Shown here: positions 34,941 through 44,094 of the stretch, piece by piece | Layout of the letters: every line of letters starts with the position of its first letter | How positions within the stretch are numbered: position 1 is the stretch's first letter | From: CAWJPW01 sp963844845 | Lineage (GTDB): Bacteria; Acidobacteriota; Thermoanaerobaculia; Thermoanaerobaculales; Sulfomarinibacteraceae | DNA length: 64,000 nucleotides | Assembly (NCBI GenBank): GCA_963844845.1 | Contig: CAWJPW010000003.1 | Location: 124,001-188,000, forward strand | Direction of reading: 5' to 3' | Program-made: the position numbers and the translations under genes | Notes under the pieces: generated by a model | What the model saw: only the letters and a program-made list of their open reading frames with translations | What the model was told of the DNA's origin: nothing | The model's database searches: none

Positions 34941-35582
34941 GTGCTCGTCGATGTCTTCCCGGTGGGACCGATCCAGGCCAACTGCGTTCTGCTGGGTGAC
35001 GAGGAGGCGGGCGAGCTCGCCGTCATCGATCCCGGCGGCGACGCCGCGGCCATCCTCGCACGGGTGGCCGCGGCCGGCCTCACGCCGGTCATGATCCTGC
35101 ACACCCACGGCCACCTCGACCACGCCGGCGCGACGGCGGAGGTGAAGCGCGCCCTGGGCGATGGTGTCCGGGTCGGTCTGCACCCCGAGGGGCTGGACCT
35201 CTACAGCCGGCTCGCCGACCAGGGGCGCGCCTTCGGGCTCGAGGTGGAGAGCCCGCCGCCCCCCGACCTTTGGCTGGAGCACGGCACGTGCCTGGCGGTG
35301 GGCGATCTCGGGCTGGAGGTGCGCCACACCCCCGGCCACTCGCCTGGCGGCGTGGTCTTCGTGGTGCACGACGGGCCGGAGTCGCTGGTCGTCGCCGGCG
35401 ACGTGCTGTTCGCCGGGTCCATCGGCCGCACGGACCTCTGGGGAGGCTCGTTCGAGCGCCTCGCCGCCTCCATCCGCGAGCAGCTCTACACCCTGCCTGA
35501 CGACACCCGGGTGATCTGCGGCCACGGTCCGGACACCACCATCGGTCGCGAGCGCGCCACGAACCCGTTCGTATCGGGGTAG
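34941..35582 (+). CDS. Metallo-beta-lactamase-fold hydrolase (glyoxalase II-like)
   Basis: 213 aa from a GTG with AGGAGGG upstream. Zinc ligands: HTHGHLDHAG (HxHxDH), TPGHSPG, and the Asp in VAGDVLFAGSIGRTDL, closing with CGHGPDTTIGRERATNPF. This is the YcbL/glyoxalase-II-like group of small thioester hydrolases. The substrate cannot be told from sequence. It is cotranscribed with the PNP gene. Confidence 0.88.
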   Translation: MLVDVFPVGPIQANCVLLGDEEAGELAVIDPGGDAAAILARVAAAGLTPVMILHTHGHLDHAGATAEVKRALGDGVRVGLHPEGLDLYSRLADQGRAFGLEVESPPPPDLWLEHGTCLAVGDLGLEVRHTPGHSPGGVVFVVHDGPESLVVAGDVLFAGSIGRTDLWGGSFERLAASIREQLYTLPDDTRVICGHGPDTTIGRERATNPFVSG

Positions 35583-35783
35583 GGCCCGCCCGGCCGCCCG
35601 GACGGCAGCGGGAGAGGGAACGACGGAAGACGGTTCCTCTCCAACCGCGACGCGTTCAGAATCTCAGGCAGTGAGTTGCGCGGGTTCGGTTGAGGCGAAC
35701 GCGTAGGACCGTGGCTTGTCGTGAGCGTACCCTTGAAGGAGGACCCGCGGTCGGCGACGGCGCTCGCGTGAGGCGTGCCGACG

Positions 35784-36554
35784 TCAGCCCGTGGTGTCGT
35801 CTTCGTCCTCCTCTGCCGGATCGAGGCTGCGGCCGGTGACGACGCGGTAACGGTGGACATCGAGTTGGTCGGCGCCGACCTCGGTGGGGGGTCCGCCGGG
35901 CGAGGCCTGGGAGACGCGCCACTGGTAGAGGCCGGAGAGGAGCCCACGTAGCCGCACCACGATCTCGTCGCAAGCCCCGCTCAGCTCGTAGCGCACCGCG
36001 TCCTCGTCGCGCTGCCAGAGGGAGATGGCCAGGGTGCGCTCGGGGTTGTCGATCCCCTGCAGGAAGAAGGCACCGCGGCAGCCCTGGGTGCGCTCCAGCG
36101 CTGGCACGATGTCGGTGCGGTAGAGGGCAGCGAGCTCGTCCAGGCTGCCACGCCGCACCAGCATGGAGACCAGGCGCAGGTGGGGAGCTGCCTGGGCGTC
36201 CTCCGGGGTGAGGTGTCGGGTGCCGGTGATGAGCTGGTACTCCTCCAGCTCGGCGGCAAGCGGGAGGTCCGTTCCGTGTGATGTGGACGCTTCGGCTCGC
36301 TCGCCGAGCACCGGGCCCACCTCGTCGAGCAGGGCCGCGAAGAGGCCGCTGTGTTCGTAGTCGTCGGCGGCCTCCTGGCTGTGCCACAGAGTGAGGGAGA
36401 GACAGTGCCCGCCCGGGAGCGAGGGCTCGAGGAGGCTGGCGTACACGCAGCCCCGGGTGCTCGACAGCGAGGGGAGCACCCGCTCCAGGTAGAACTCCCG
36501 GACGCCTCCGAAACGGTCGTCCTGCACGGCGATACGGAGGAGGCGCATGTACAT
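35784..36554 (-). CDS. Protein with two antibiotic-biosynthesis-monooxygenase (ABM) domains
   Basis: 256 aa; the ATG at 36554 has GAGG 6-7 bp upstream, with a second ATG two codons later. Two dimeric alpha-beta-barrel (ABM) units lie in tandem, residues about 1-95 (LPSLSSTRGCVYASLLEPS, CLSLTLWHSQEAADDYEHSG) and 125-215 (VPALERTQGCRGAFFLQGID, TLAISLWQRDEDAVRYELSG). It ends in an acidic tail (EEDEDDTTG). ABM proteins include quinol monooxygenases and heme-degrading enzymes, but no heme ligand is clear here. It lies 61 bp downstream of the SpoIIE phosphatase gene and may be expressed with it. Confidence 0.75.
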   Translation of the reverse strand: MYMRLLRIAVQDDRFGGVREFYLERVLPSLSSTRGCVYASLLEPSLPGGHCLSLTLWHSQEAADDYEHSGLFAALLDEVGPVLGERAEASTSHGTDLPLAAELEEYQLITGTRHLTPEDAQAAPHLRLVSMLVRRGSLDELAALYRTDIVPALERTQGCRGAFFLQGIDNPERTLAISLWQRDEDAVRYELSGACDEIVVRLRGLLSGLYQWRVSQASPGGPPTEVGADQLDVHRYRVVTGRSLDPAEEDEDDTTG

Positions 36555-36615
36555 ATTCAACCTCGCGGCCGTCGGCGCCGACGGGCCTCTACGGGTCCGG
36601 TCCCCGCGGTGGCAG

Positions 36616-38298
36616 TCAATTCGGTGGCTCCGACGCCATGCCCTCCGGGCTGCGGCGCAGCAGCAAGATGGTCCGGTCGTCAGCGAAGGGAACGCGACGG
36701 ACAAAGTGCTCGAGGTCGCGCTCCACCGCGGCCGCGAGGGCCGGCAGCGGGCCGTCGCGGTGCGCGAGGCACACAGCCTCCAGCCGCGCCGCGCCGTACT
36801 CCTCATCGTCGGGGTCCGTGGCCTCGGTGATGCCGTCGGTGTAGGTGACGAGGAGGTCCCCCGGGCCGAGCTCGGCGGTCCCTGCAGTGTAGGTGGCGTC
36901 GGGCAGAAGGCCGATGGGCGGCCCGGTGGAGCGCAGCCACTCCACGGCGCCGTCGCGGCGTAACAGCAAGCCCGGCGTGTGGCCGGCGTTGGCGAAGCTG
37001 AGACGGTAGGTGTCGAGGTCCAACGCCGCTACGATCGCGGTGGCGTACTTCTCCGGCGGCGTACGCTCGAGCAGCAGATGCGACACCTGGGAGCAGAGCT
37101 CGTCGGGGGCAACACCGGCGGCAATGGGAGCGGCGCCCAGCGCCTCGAGGGAAGCGGTGAGGAGGGCTGCGGCGATGCCCTTGCCCGACACGTCGGCCAC
37201 CTGGAGGAGCAGCTCGCGTCCCTCGCGGCGCAGCTGGACGGTGTAGAAGTCGCCCGACACCCAGCGCGACGGGATGTTGCCGGCGTGGAGTTCGCAGCCA
37301 GCCACCGTGGGAAGCTGGCGCGGGAGCAGCCCCACCTGGATACGTCGCGCCAGCTCCACCTCCTGCTGCAGTCGGCGGCGCTCGGCGGCGCCTTCGGCCA
37401 AGCGCAGGTTGCGGATGCGCATTGCCGCCACCGACGCCAGTGACACCAGCAGCTCCATGTCCTCCTCGGAGAACTGACGGACCTGGAGGCGGGAGCCCAG
37501 CACCATCATCCCCAGGGCCCCGTCGGGATCGAGGAGGGGCGCCGCCACAAGGCTGCGCAGGCCCGCGTTCATCAGGCTCTTTGCCTGGTTGAAGCGCTCG
37601 TCCTCGAGGGTGTCCAGCACCAGCGCCGCCATGCCGTTCTCGGCCACCTGGTGGAGGAGGTTCTGTGAGAACAGGGAGCCGTCGCCATTGCTCCTGGCCG
37701 AGCGGCTGGCGACGCAGGTGTAGCTGCCATCCGGCGTCTTGAGGAAGATGGCGCCCTCCTCGGGGCCGAGGTGGGTGAAGGCGCGGTCGAGGATGAGGCG
37801 CAGAAGGTCGGGCAGCTCCACCGAACGGCCCAGGGCGTCATGGACCTCGTTGAGGAGCTTGAGCCTCTGCACGAGGCGGTCGAGAGGCCCCGCCTCGCCC
37901 GGGCCCACCAACTGGCGGCCGGACGACTGCTCGGCAAGCACCTCGCGGGCGGGCCGGAAGAGGGTGGCGCCGCTGACTCCCGACGACTGAGTAGGCGGAC
38001 CGCCGTGCTCGGTCCGGCGCACCGTGAGCCGGCTGCCGCCCAGCTCGATGACGTCGCCGGGTTGCAGCACCGCCGGTGCCAGCAGCGGGCGCTGGTTGAG
38101 CCGCGTGCCGTTGCGCGAGCCCATGTCCTCGACCAGCCAGGTTTCGGCGTCGCGGAAGAGGCGGGCGTGGGTGCGGGACAGGGCGCGGTCTGGAATCGAG
38201 AGGTCCGCGGACGACGAGCGGCCCACCACGCACGTCTCCCCGCTCAGGCGGCGCTCGGCCAGCACTCCGTCCGGGGAAAGCACCTCAAGCACGATCAT
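36616..38298 (-). CDS. FHA-GAF-SpoIIE (PP2C) serine phosphatase
   Basis: 560 aa. Residues about 1-95 are an FHA phosphothreonine-binding domain (CVVGRSSSADLSIPDRALSR, MGSRNGTRLN). About 130-310 is a GAF domain (LLNEVHDALGRSVELPDLLR, SLVAAPLLDPDGALGMMVLG). After a coiled linker comes a SpoIIE/RsbU PP2C domain at about 340-550 (VSGDFYTVQLR, LQVADVSGKGIAAALLTASL, FANAGHTPGLLL, TYTDGITEA, DDRTILLL), with the metal-binding Asp residues present. Such proteins usually dephosphorylate anti-sigma antagonists or control export systems. No partner gene is adjacent. Confidence 0.93.
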   Translation of the reverse strand: MIVLEVLSPDGVLAERRLSGETCVVGRSSSADLSIPDRALSRTHARLFRDAETWLVEDMGSRNGTRLNQRPLLAPAVLQPGDVIELGGSRLTVRRTEHGGPPTQSSGVSGATLFRPAREVLAEQSSGRQLVGPGEAGPLDRLVQRLKLLNEVHDALGRSVELPDLLRLILDRAFTHLGPEEGAIFLKTPDGSYTCVASRSARSNGDGSLFSQNLLHQVAENGMAALVLDTLEDERFNQAKSLMNAGLRSLVAAPLLDPDGALGMMVLGSRLQVRQFSEEDMELLVSLASVAAMRIRNLRLAEGAAERRRLQQEVELARRIQVGLLPRQLPTVAGCELHAGNIPSRWVSGDFYTVQLRREGRELLLQVADVSGKGIAAALLTASLEALGAAPIAAGVAPDELCSQVSHLLLERTPPEKYATAIVAALDLDTYRLSFANAGHTPGLLLRRDGAVEWLRSTGPPIGLLPDATYTAGTAELGPGDLLVTYTDGITEATDPDDEEYGAARLEAVCLAHRDGPLPALAAAVERDLEHFVRRVPFADDRTILLLRRSPEGMASEPPN

Positions 38299-38516
38299 GA
38301 CGCACCCCCGTCGTAGCCGACCCCGGCTCGCGCCGCAGGTCGTGTCGGGGCCTCTCCACGCGTGAAGCTATGCCGTGCCATCGGTGCTGGTGCCAGCAAC
38401 CATAGTAACACCGAATCACATTCTCAGATCAAAGCGTCGTTGGTGAACCGGGACGGCGGCCGTGACCGTGGCGGGAATCGCGTCCGGGTCCGGGTCCGCG
38501 GCCGGGACCGCGACTG

Positions 38517-38780
38517 CCCCGGAGCGCAGCTCCTCCGGCGGGCGTGCCGTCCATGACGTTCTCCCGGGAGCGCCTTCTCGGCCGGAGCGCGCCGGCGGGA
38601 AACGTCATGGGGGGCTCCCACGGCCCTTCACCTCCGGAGTACTGCCCTCACGATTGCAGGCAGGCGGCTCGACGCTGGGGTCCGGGGGCGGCAACGCCAC
38701 GAGCGGGCAAGGGGCAGCAGGGCCGCCCCCGGGCCCGCGCCGACGGGCGGCGGGGCCGCCCGGGCGCCGGTGCTCCGGAG
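38517..38780 (+). repeat. Dispersed repeat family, copy E
   Basis: Arms 38546-38565 (GCCGTCCATGACGTTCTCCC) and 38597-38615 (GGGAAACGTCATGGGGGGC) belong to the ATGACG type shared with copy A. Lead-in CGGAGCGCAGCTCCTCCGGC, then CTCCCACGGCCC, GCAGGCGGCTCGACGCTGGG, GGGCCCGCGCCGACGGGCGG and CCGCCCGGGCGCCGGTGCTC. GGGACC-type units flank it (38485-38515 and 38793-38820). It fills most of the 540-bp gap between the FHA phosphatase and the dihydroorotate-dehydrogenase-like gene. Confidence 0.87.
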
Positions 38781-38836
38781 AGAGGGGAACGCCGCGACCG
38801 GGACCGGAAGCCGGGGCCGCGGTCGCTGGCTGCCGC

Positions 38837-39826
38837 TTACCCGCGCCAGCTCTCCAGCACCTCGACGTAGTTGGCCCGGGCCAGGGCCGCCGGGTTGGGC
38901 GTCTTGACCATGCTCATGCTGCCCTGGGCCTGGTGCAGGGAGTCGTACTCGTGCTCTTCGAGCCAGAAGCCCATGGCCTCGCGGGTCCGGCGCAGGTGAT
39001 CGGGTCCGTGAATCAGCAGGGCGGAGACCATCTGCACGGCGTGCGCGCCGGCCATCACCGCCTTGAGGACGTCGACCGCAGTGTGGGCTCCGCCGGTGGC
39101 GGCGAGGCTGGCCTTCACGCGCCCTGAGAGGATTGCGAGCCAGCGCAGACGGAGGCGGAGCTCCTCGGATGTGGAAAGGTGCAGGTTCGGCACCACCTCG
39201 AGGTTCTCGATGTCGATATCCGGCTGGTAGAAGCGGTTGAACAGCACGAGCCCGTCGGCGCCGGCCTCGTCGAGACGGACCCCCAGGTTGGCCATCGAGG
39301 AGTAGTACGGCGAGAGCTTGACCGCCACCGGGATCGACACGGCGCCCTTGACCGACCGGACGATGCGCAGGGTGCGCTCCTCGACCTCGGAGCCGGTTTC
39401 GTCGGGGTCGGTTGCGAGCAGAAAGATGTTCAGCTCGAGGGCGTCGGCGCCGGCCTGCTCGATCTTCTTCGCGTACTCGGTCCACCCGCCGGGGGTCGAG
39501 CCGTTGAGGGAGGCGATCACCGGGACCTTGACCGCTTCCTTGGTGCGGTGGAGCACCTCGAGGTAGCGCTCAGGGCCGACGTGGTAGCCGGGGAGGTCCG
39601 GCTGGTAGGACTGCGCTTCACCGAAGGACTCCTCCTGCTTCTCCATCTCGCGGTAGGCGGAGAGCTCGCGGAGGATGTCCTCCTCGAAGAGGGAGTGGAG
39701 CACGAGTGCGGAGACGCCCGCGTCCTCCAGCTTGCGCACGGTGTCGAGGCTTCCCACCAGGGGCGAGGCCCCCGCCACCAGCGGGTTTGGAAGCTCGAAG
39801 CCGAGGTAGGTGGTCGTCAGATCCAT
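38837..39826 (-). CDS. Dihydroorotate-dehydrogenase-like flavoprotein
   Basis: 329 aa; AAAGGAG precedes the ATG. A DHOD-type FMN-binding TIM barrel: DLTTTYLGFELPNPLVAGAS, VPVIASLNGSTPGGWTEYAK, VAVKLSPYYSSMANL, GLVLFNRFYQPDIDIEN, and phosphate-binding ATGGAHTAVDVLKAVMAGAH. The S/C-x-PN catalytic loop of true PyrD is replaced by LNIFLLATDPDETG, so it probably does not oxidise dihydroorotate. It lies 25 bp downstream of nifJ. Such PyrD-like proteins are often found beside pyruvate:ferredoxin oxidoreductase; the role may be redox-linked (inference). Confidence 0.85.
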   Translation of the reverse strand: MDLTTTYLGFELPNPLVAGASPLVGSLDTVRKLEDAGVSALVLHSLFEEDILRELSAYREMEKQEESFGEAQSYQPDLPGYHVGPERYLEVLHRTKEAVKVPVIASLNGSTPGGWTEYAKKIEQAGADALELNIFLLATDPDETGSEVEERTLRIVRSVKGAVSIPVAVKLSPYYSSMANLGVRLDEAGADGLVLFNRFYQPDIDIENLEVVPNLHLSTSEELRLRLRWLAILSGRVKASLAATGGAHTAVDVLKAVMAGAHAVQMVSALLIHGPDHLRRTREAMGFWLEEHEYDSLHQAQGSMSMVKTPNPAALARANYVEVLESWRG

Positions 39827-39851
39827 GGCACTGCGCTCCTTTCGCCCGTCG

Positions 39852-42800
39852 TCAGGCCGGCTCGTCCGAGGCCGTCTGCTCCGCGCTGGCTGAGTAGTCC
39901 ATCTGGGCCATCTGCTTGTAAATGTCGAAGCGTGCGGCGACGCTGAGCTGGGCCTTGGCGAGGAGCATCTTAGCCCGCTCCGGGTTGGCCTTCATCAGCA
40001 TGCGGAAGCGGGTCTCGGAGAGGGCCCACTGCTCGAAGGGCACCTTGGGCGCCCGGGAGTCCAGCTTGAGCGGGTTCTCGCCCTCCACCGCGCGCCGCGG
40101 GTCGAAGCGGTACAGCTGCCAGAAGCCCGAGTCCACCGCCATCTGCTGATGGTCTAGCGCGTCGCTCAGGTCGTAGCCGTGGGCGATGCAGTGGGAGTAG
40201 GCGATGATCAGCGAGGGGCCGGGGTACGACTCGGCCTCCACGAAGGCGTTCACCGTCTGGCTGTCCTTCGCGCCAAACGCCACCTGCGCCACGTAGACGT
40301 GGCCGTAGGCCATCGCCATGAGGCCGAGGTCCTTGCGCGCCACCTCCCTGCCGCTCATGGCGAACTTGGCGGCGGCGGCGAGCGGCGTGGCCTTGGAAGC
40401 CTGGCCGCCGGTGTTGGAGTAGACGCCGGTGTCGAGGACCAGGAGGTTGACGTCGCGGCTCTGCGCGATGACGTGGTCGAGGCCGCCGTAGCCGATGTCG
40501 AACGCCCAGCCGTCGCCACCGACGATCCACACGCTCTTCCTCACGAGGTAATCGGCCACCGAGTCCAGCCTGCGCGCGTCGGGGCCGTCGAGGCCGGCCA
40601 GTTGCTTGCGCAGCTCGATGACACGGGCGCGCTGGGCCTGGATCCCCTCCTCGGTGGACTGGTCCGCACCGAGGAGCTCGTCCACCAGCCGTTCGCCGAC
40701 GCGGTCGGCGAGGGCGGCGAGGAGGCTGCGGGCGAAGGCGTCGGCCTGGTTGATGGCGAGGCGGAAGCCGAGGCCGAACTCGGCGTTATCCTCGAACAGC
40801 GAGTTGGACCACGCCGGCCCCCGGCCCACGCTGTCAACCGCGTACGGCGTCGTCGGAAGGTTGCCGCCGTAGATGGAGGAGCAGCCGGTGGCGTTGGCGA
40901 TCAGGGCGCGGTCGCCGAACAGCTGGGTCATGAGTTTGATGTAAGGCGTCTCGCCGCAGCCCGCGCAGGCGCCTGAGTACTCGAATAGCGGACGGAAAAA
41001 CTGGGTGCCCTTGACGTCCAGCTTGACCTTGGTGCGGTCGATCTCGGGCAGGTCGAGGAAGAAGGCGTAGTTGACGCGCTCGGGCTCGCGCAGCGGCATC
41101 TGCGGGGCCATGTCGAGGGCCTTGTGGCGCGGGTTCGACTTGTCCTTGGCCGGGCATACCCGGGCGCACAGCGTGCAGCCGGTGCAGTCCTCGGGCGCCA
41201 CCTGGATGGTGTACTTGAACCCCTTGAAGTCGGCTGCCTTGTAGTCCACCGACTTGAAGGTCGGCGGGGTATCGGCGAGGGCCGCGGGCTCGTAGACCTT
41301 GGCGCGAATGCAGGCGTGGGGGCACACCAGCACGCACTTGTTGCACTGGATGCAGAGGTCCTCGTCCCACACCGGGATCTCCAGCGCGATGTTGCGCTTC
41401 TCCCACTGGGCTGTGGCGGTGGGCCAGGTGCCGTCGGGGGGGAAGGCGCTCACCGGCAGGAGGTCGCCCTTGCCCGCCATCATCACGGCGGTGACCCGCT
41501 TGACGAAGTCGGGTGCGTTCTCCGACACGAGGGGCGGCTTGTGGCGGGTGGCGGTGACCTCGGCGGGGACGGCGACCTCGTGCAGGTTCTCCAGGGTCTG
41601 GTCGACCGCCTGGAAGTTGAGGCGGACGATCTCGTCGCCCTTCTTGCCGTAGGTCTTCTTGATGGCGTCCTTGATGCGGGCGATGGCCTCGTCGCGCGGG
41701 AGCACGCCGGAGATGGCGAAGAAGCAGGTCTGCATGATGGTGTTGATGCGGCGGCCCATGCTGGTGTCGCGCGCCACCGAGTAGGCGTCGATGCAGTACA
41801 CCTTGAGCTTCTTGTCGAGGATCGTCTGCTGAACCTCGACCGGGAACTGGTCCCAGGTCTCCTCGGGGGTGTACGGCGAGTTCACCAGGAACACCGCGCC
41901 GGGCTGGGCGAAGTCGAGCATGTCGTACTGCTCGATGAAGCTCCACTGGTGGCAGGCGACGAACTTGGCCTTGCGGATGAGGTAGCTGGAGCGGATCGTG
42001 TCGGGCCCGAAGCGCAGGTGCGAGATGGTGACCGCGCCCGCCTTCTTGGAGTCGTACACGAAGTAGCCCTGGGCCCAGTTGTCGGTCTCCTCGCCGATGA
42101 TCTTGATTGAGTTCTTGTTGGCGCCCACGGTCCCGTCGGAGCCGAGGCCGAAGAAGACGCCGCGGAAGACCTCGTCGGGCTCGATGTCGAAGTCCCAGTC
42201 CACCTCCAGCGAGGTGTGGGTGACATCGTCGACGATGCCCACGGTGAAGTGGTTCATGGGCCGGTTGGCGGCGAGGTTGTCGAACACCGCCTTGACCATT
42301 GAGCCGTTGAACTCCTTGGAGGAGAGCCCGTAGCGGCCACCGACGACGACGGGATCGGTGGCGAAGGGCCAGTTGTCGTCGGCCTTGGCCTCCACCAGAG
42401 CGCTCACCACGTCGACGTAGAGAGGCTCGCCGACGGCGCCGGGCTCCTTGGTGCGGTCGAGCACCGCGATGCCCTTGACGCTCGCGGGCAGCGCCTCGAT
42501 GAGGTGGCGGGTGGAGAACGGCCGGTAGAGCCGGACCTTGAGCACGCCCAGCTTGTCGCCGCGGGCGTTGGCCCAGTCGACGTACTCGTGCACCGCCTCG
42601 GCGCCGGAACCCATCACGATCACCACGCGGTCGGCCTCGGGGTCGCCCACGTAGTCGAAGAGGTGGTAGGCGCGCCCGGAGACGGTCGCAAAACGGTCAA
42701 AGGCCTCCTGCACGATGCCCGGGCAAACGTCGTAGTAGGAGTTCACGGCCTCGCGCGCCTGGAAGAAGGCGTCGGGATTCTGGGCGGTGCCGCGCAGCAC

Positions 42801-43442
42801 GGGGTGGTCGGGGGAGAGGGCACGGGCTCGGTGCGCGGCGATGAGCTCGTCGTCCAGCATGGCGCGCAGGGCGTCATCCTCGAGGTAGGCGATCTTGGAG
42901 ACCTCGTGCGAGGTCCGGAAGCCGTCGAAGAAGTGCAGGATCGGGATTCGCGCCTTGAGCGTCGCGGCCTGGGCGACCAGGGCGAAGTCGTGGGCCTCCT
43001 GCACCGAGCCCGACGCCAGCATGGCCCAGCCGGTTTGCCGACAGGCGTAGACGTCGGAGTGGTCGCCGAAGATCGACAGCGCGTGGCTCGCCACCGTGCG
43101 GGCCGACACGTGGAACACCGCCGAGGTGAGCTCGCCGGCGATCTTGTACATGTTCGGGATCATCAGGAGCAGACCCTGGGAGGCGGTGAAGGTGGTGGTC
43201 AGCGCGCCCGCCTGAAGGGAGCCGTGGACCGCGCCGGACGCGCCACCCTCGGACTGCATCTCGACCACCTCGGGAACGGTGCCCCAGATGTTGGTCTTCC
43301 CCTGTGAGGACCACTCGTCGGCGAACTCCCCCATGTTCGAGGAGGGGGTGATGGGGTAGATGGCGCAGACCTCGTTGGTGCGGTGAGCCACCGAGGACGT
43401 GGCTTCATTGCCGTCAATTGTGACCATGCGTCGCTCAGCCAT
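39852..43442 (-). CDS. nifJ: Pyruvate:ferredoxin (flavodoxin) oxidoreductase, single-chain
   Basis: 1196 aa, the full homodimeric PFOR length, with GGAGG upstream of the ATG. The N-terminal transketolase-like domains start TIDGNEATSSVAHRTNEVCA. Two ferredoxin-type 4Fe-4S sites are at CIQCNKCVLVCPHACI and CTGCTLCARVCP. The proximal cluster and TPP region include EYSGACAGCGETPYIKLMTQ and GGDGWAFDIGYGGLDHV, then LDTGVYSNTGGQ. It converts pyruvate and CoA to acetyl-CoA, CO2 and reduced ferredoxin or flavodoxin in the cytoplasm. It is followed by the DHOD-like gene and controlled by a promoter with a Rex-like site. Confidence 0.97.
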   Translation of the reverse strand: MAERRMVTIDGNEATSSVAHRTNEVCAIYPITPSSNMGEFADEWSSQGKTNIWGTVPEVVEMQSEGGASGAVHGSLQAGALTTTFTASQGLLLMIPNMYKIAGELTSAVFHVSARTVASHALSIFGDHSDVYACRQTGWAMLASGSVQEAHDFALVAQAATLKARIPILHFFDGFRTSHEVSKIAYLEDDALRAMLDDELIAAHRARALSPDHPVLRGTAQNPDAFFQAREAVNSYYDVCPGIVQEAFDRFATVSGRAYHLFDYVGDPEADRVVIVMGSGAEAVHEYVDWANARGDKLGVLKVRLYRPFSTRHLIEALPASVKGIAVLDRTKEPGAVGEPLYVDVVSALVEAKADDNWPFATDPVVVGGRYGLSSKEFNGSMVKAVFDNLAANRPMNHFTVGIVDDVTHTSLEVDWDFDIEPDEVFRGVFFGLGSDGTVGANKNSIKIIGEETDNWAQGYFVYDSKKAGAVTISHLRFGPDTIRSSYLIRKAKFVACHQWSFIEQYDMLDFAQPGAVFLVNSPYTPEETWDQFPVEVQQTILDKKLKVYCIDAYSVARDTSMGRRINTIMQTCFFAISGVLPRDEAIARIKDAIKKTYGKKGDEIVRLNFQAVDQTLENLHEVAVPAEVTATRHKPPLVSENAPDFVKRVTAVMMAGKGDLLPVSAFPPDGTWPTATAQWEKRNIALEIPVWDEDLCIQCNKCVLVCPHACIRAKVYEPAALADTPPTFKSVDYKAADFKGFKYTIQVAPEDCTGCTLCARVCPAKDKSNPRHKALDMAPQMPLREPERVNYAFFLDLPEIDRTKVKLDVKGTQFFRPLFEYSGACAGCGETPYIKLMTQLFGDRALIANATGCSSIYGGNLPTTPYAVDSVGRGPAWSNSLFEDNAEFGLGFRLAINQADAFARSLLAALADRVGERLVDELLGADQSTEEGIQAQRARVIELRKQLAGLDGPDARRLDSVADYLVRKSVWIVGGDGWAFDIGYGGLDHVIAQSRDVNLLVLDTGVYSNTGGQASKATPLAAAAKFAMSGREVARKDLGLMAMAYGHVYVAQVAFGAKDSQTVNAFVEAESYPGPSLIIAYSHCIAHGYDLSDALDHQQMAVDSGFWQLYRFDPRRAVEGENPLKLDSRAPKVPFEQWALSETRFRMLMKANPERAKMLLAKAQLSVAARFDIYKQMAQMDYSASAEQTASDEPA

Positions 43443-43509
43443 GGGAGAACCTCCAGGTCAAGACGCCCCGGGGTGGGGCGGAAGGGTCCGTGTTGAGATC
43501 CGGTTCAAT

Positions 43510-43561
43510 AAGTGAACCGTTTCACAACGCGCACCATACTCCTTGGCGGGCGTTCTCGCAA
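43510..43561 (-). promoter_or_regulatory. nifJ promoter with Rex-like operator
   Basis: On the minus strand TTGCGA (43561-43556), 17 bp, TATGGT (43538-43533) form the promoter. An 18-bp site AAGTGAACCGTTTCACAA (43510-43527) lies over the expected start point. It matches 12 of 14 defined bases of the Rex consensus TTGTGAAnnnnTTCACAA. A second inverted repeat GGTTCA-N5-TGAACC (43502-43518) overlaps it. Rex would repress nifJ when NADH is low and release it when NADH is high. Confidence 0.65.
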
Positions 43562-43583
43562 CCGAGGGTGGGCTGCCCCCGCC

Positions 43584-44078
43584 TCACTCGTCATGTCCGT
43601 TTCGCCGGCCGCGCAGCAGCTTGCCAAGCACCACGTTGACGCCGTTGTCACGGGACAGAAACGGTAGCACCGGCGATCCGCGGCGACCGATCTGGTCGAA
43701 CAGCCGGTGGATTCCGACGTGGTCGGGTTGGACTTTGAGGCCAGCCTTGAGGGCGCGCACGGCCCGACTGCGATCGTCGCGCTCGAGGTAGATCAGCGCC
43801 AGGTTGAGGCGATGCTCGGGATCGACCAGGCTGTGCTTCAACGAGACCTCACAGTACTCCACCGCCTCCCGGTAGCGGTGTCGGACCTTGGCCAGGCAGA
43901 CTCCGTAGTAGGAAAGTGCTGCCGCCGCCGCCCGCTTCTCGATGAGAGTGCCGGCCAGCAGGGTCGGAATCGTCTGCTCAAAGAGGTTGAGAGCCTCGTC
44001 GCAGCTACCTGCCCGGGTGAGCCGGACGGCCTCATGCGTGCGCTCGAGCAAGCGTTGCTCGTCAGTTTCATTCGCCAT
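43584..44078 (-). CDS. TPR-like protein of unknown role
   Basis: 164 aa from the ATG at 44078; an alternative ATG at 44111 would overlap the inositol-phosphatase gene by 17 bp and has a comparable ribosome site. It consists of about four helical pairs of TPR type (HEAVRLTRAGSCDEALNLFE, AAALSYYGVCLAKVRHRYRE, HRLNLALIYLERDDRSRAVR) and ends in a basic tail. No signal peptide is seen. It probably mediates protein contacts in the cytoplasm. Confidence 0.75.
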   Translation of the reverse strand: MANETDEQRLLERTHEAVRLTRAGSCDEALNLFEQTIPTLLAGTLIEKRAAAAALSYYGVCLAKVRHRYREAVEYCEVSLKHSLVDPEHRLNLALIYLERDDRSRAVRALKAGLKVQPDHVGIHRLFDQIGRRGSPVLPFLSRDNGVNVVLGKLLRGRRNGHDE

Positions 44079-44094
44079 TGCCGCAGTATACTCC

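Noticed and set aside
38837..39826. pyrD, dihydroorotate dehydrogenase proper
   Set aside because: The catalytic loop is not conserved and the gene is linked to nifJ rather than to pyrimidine genes.
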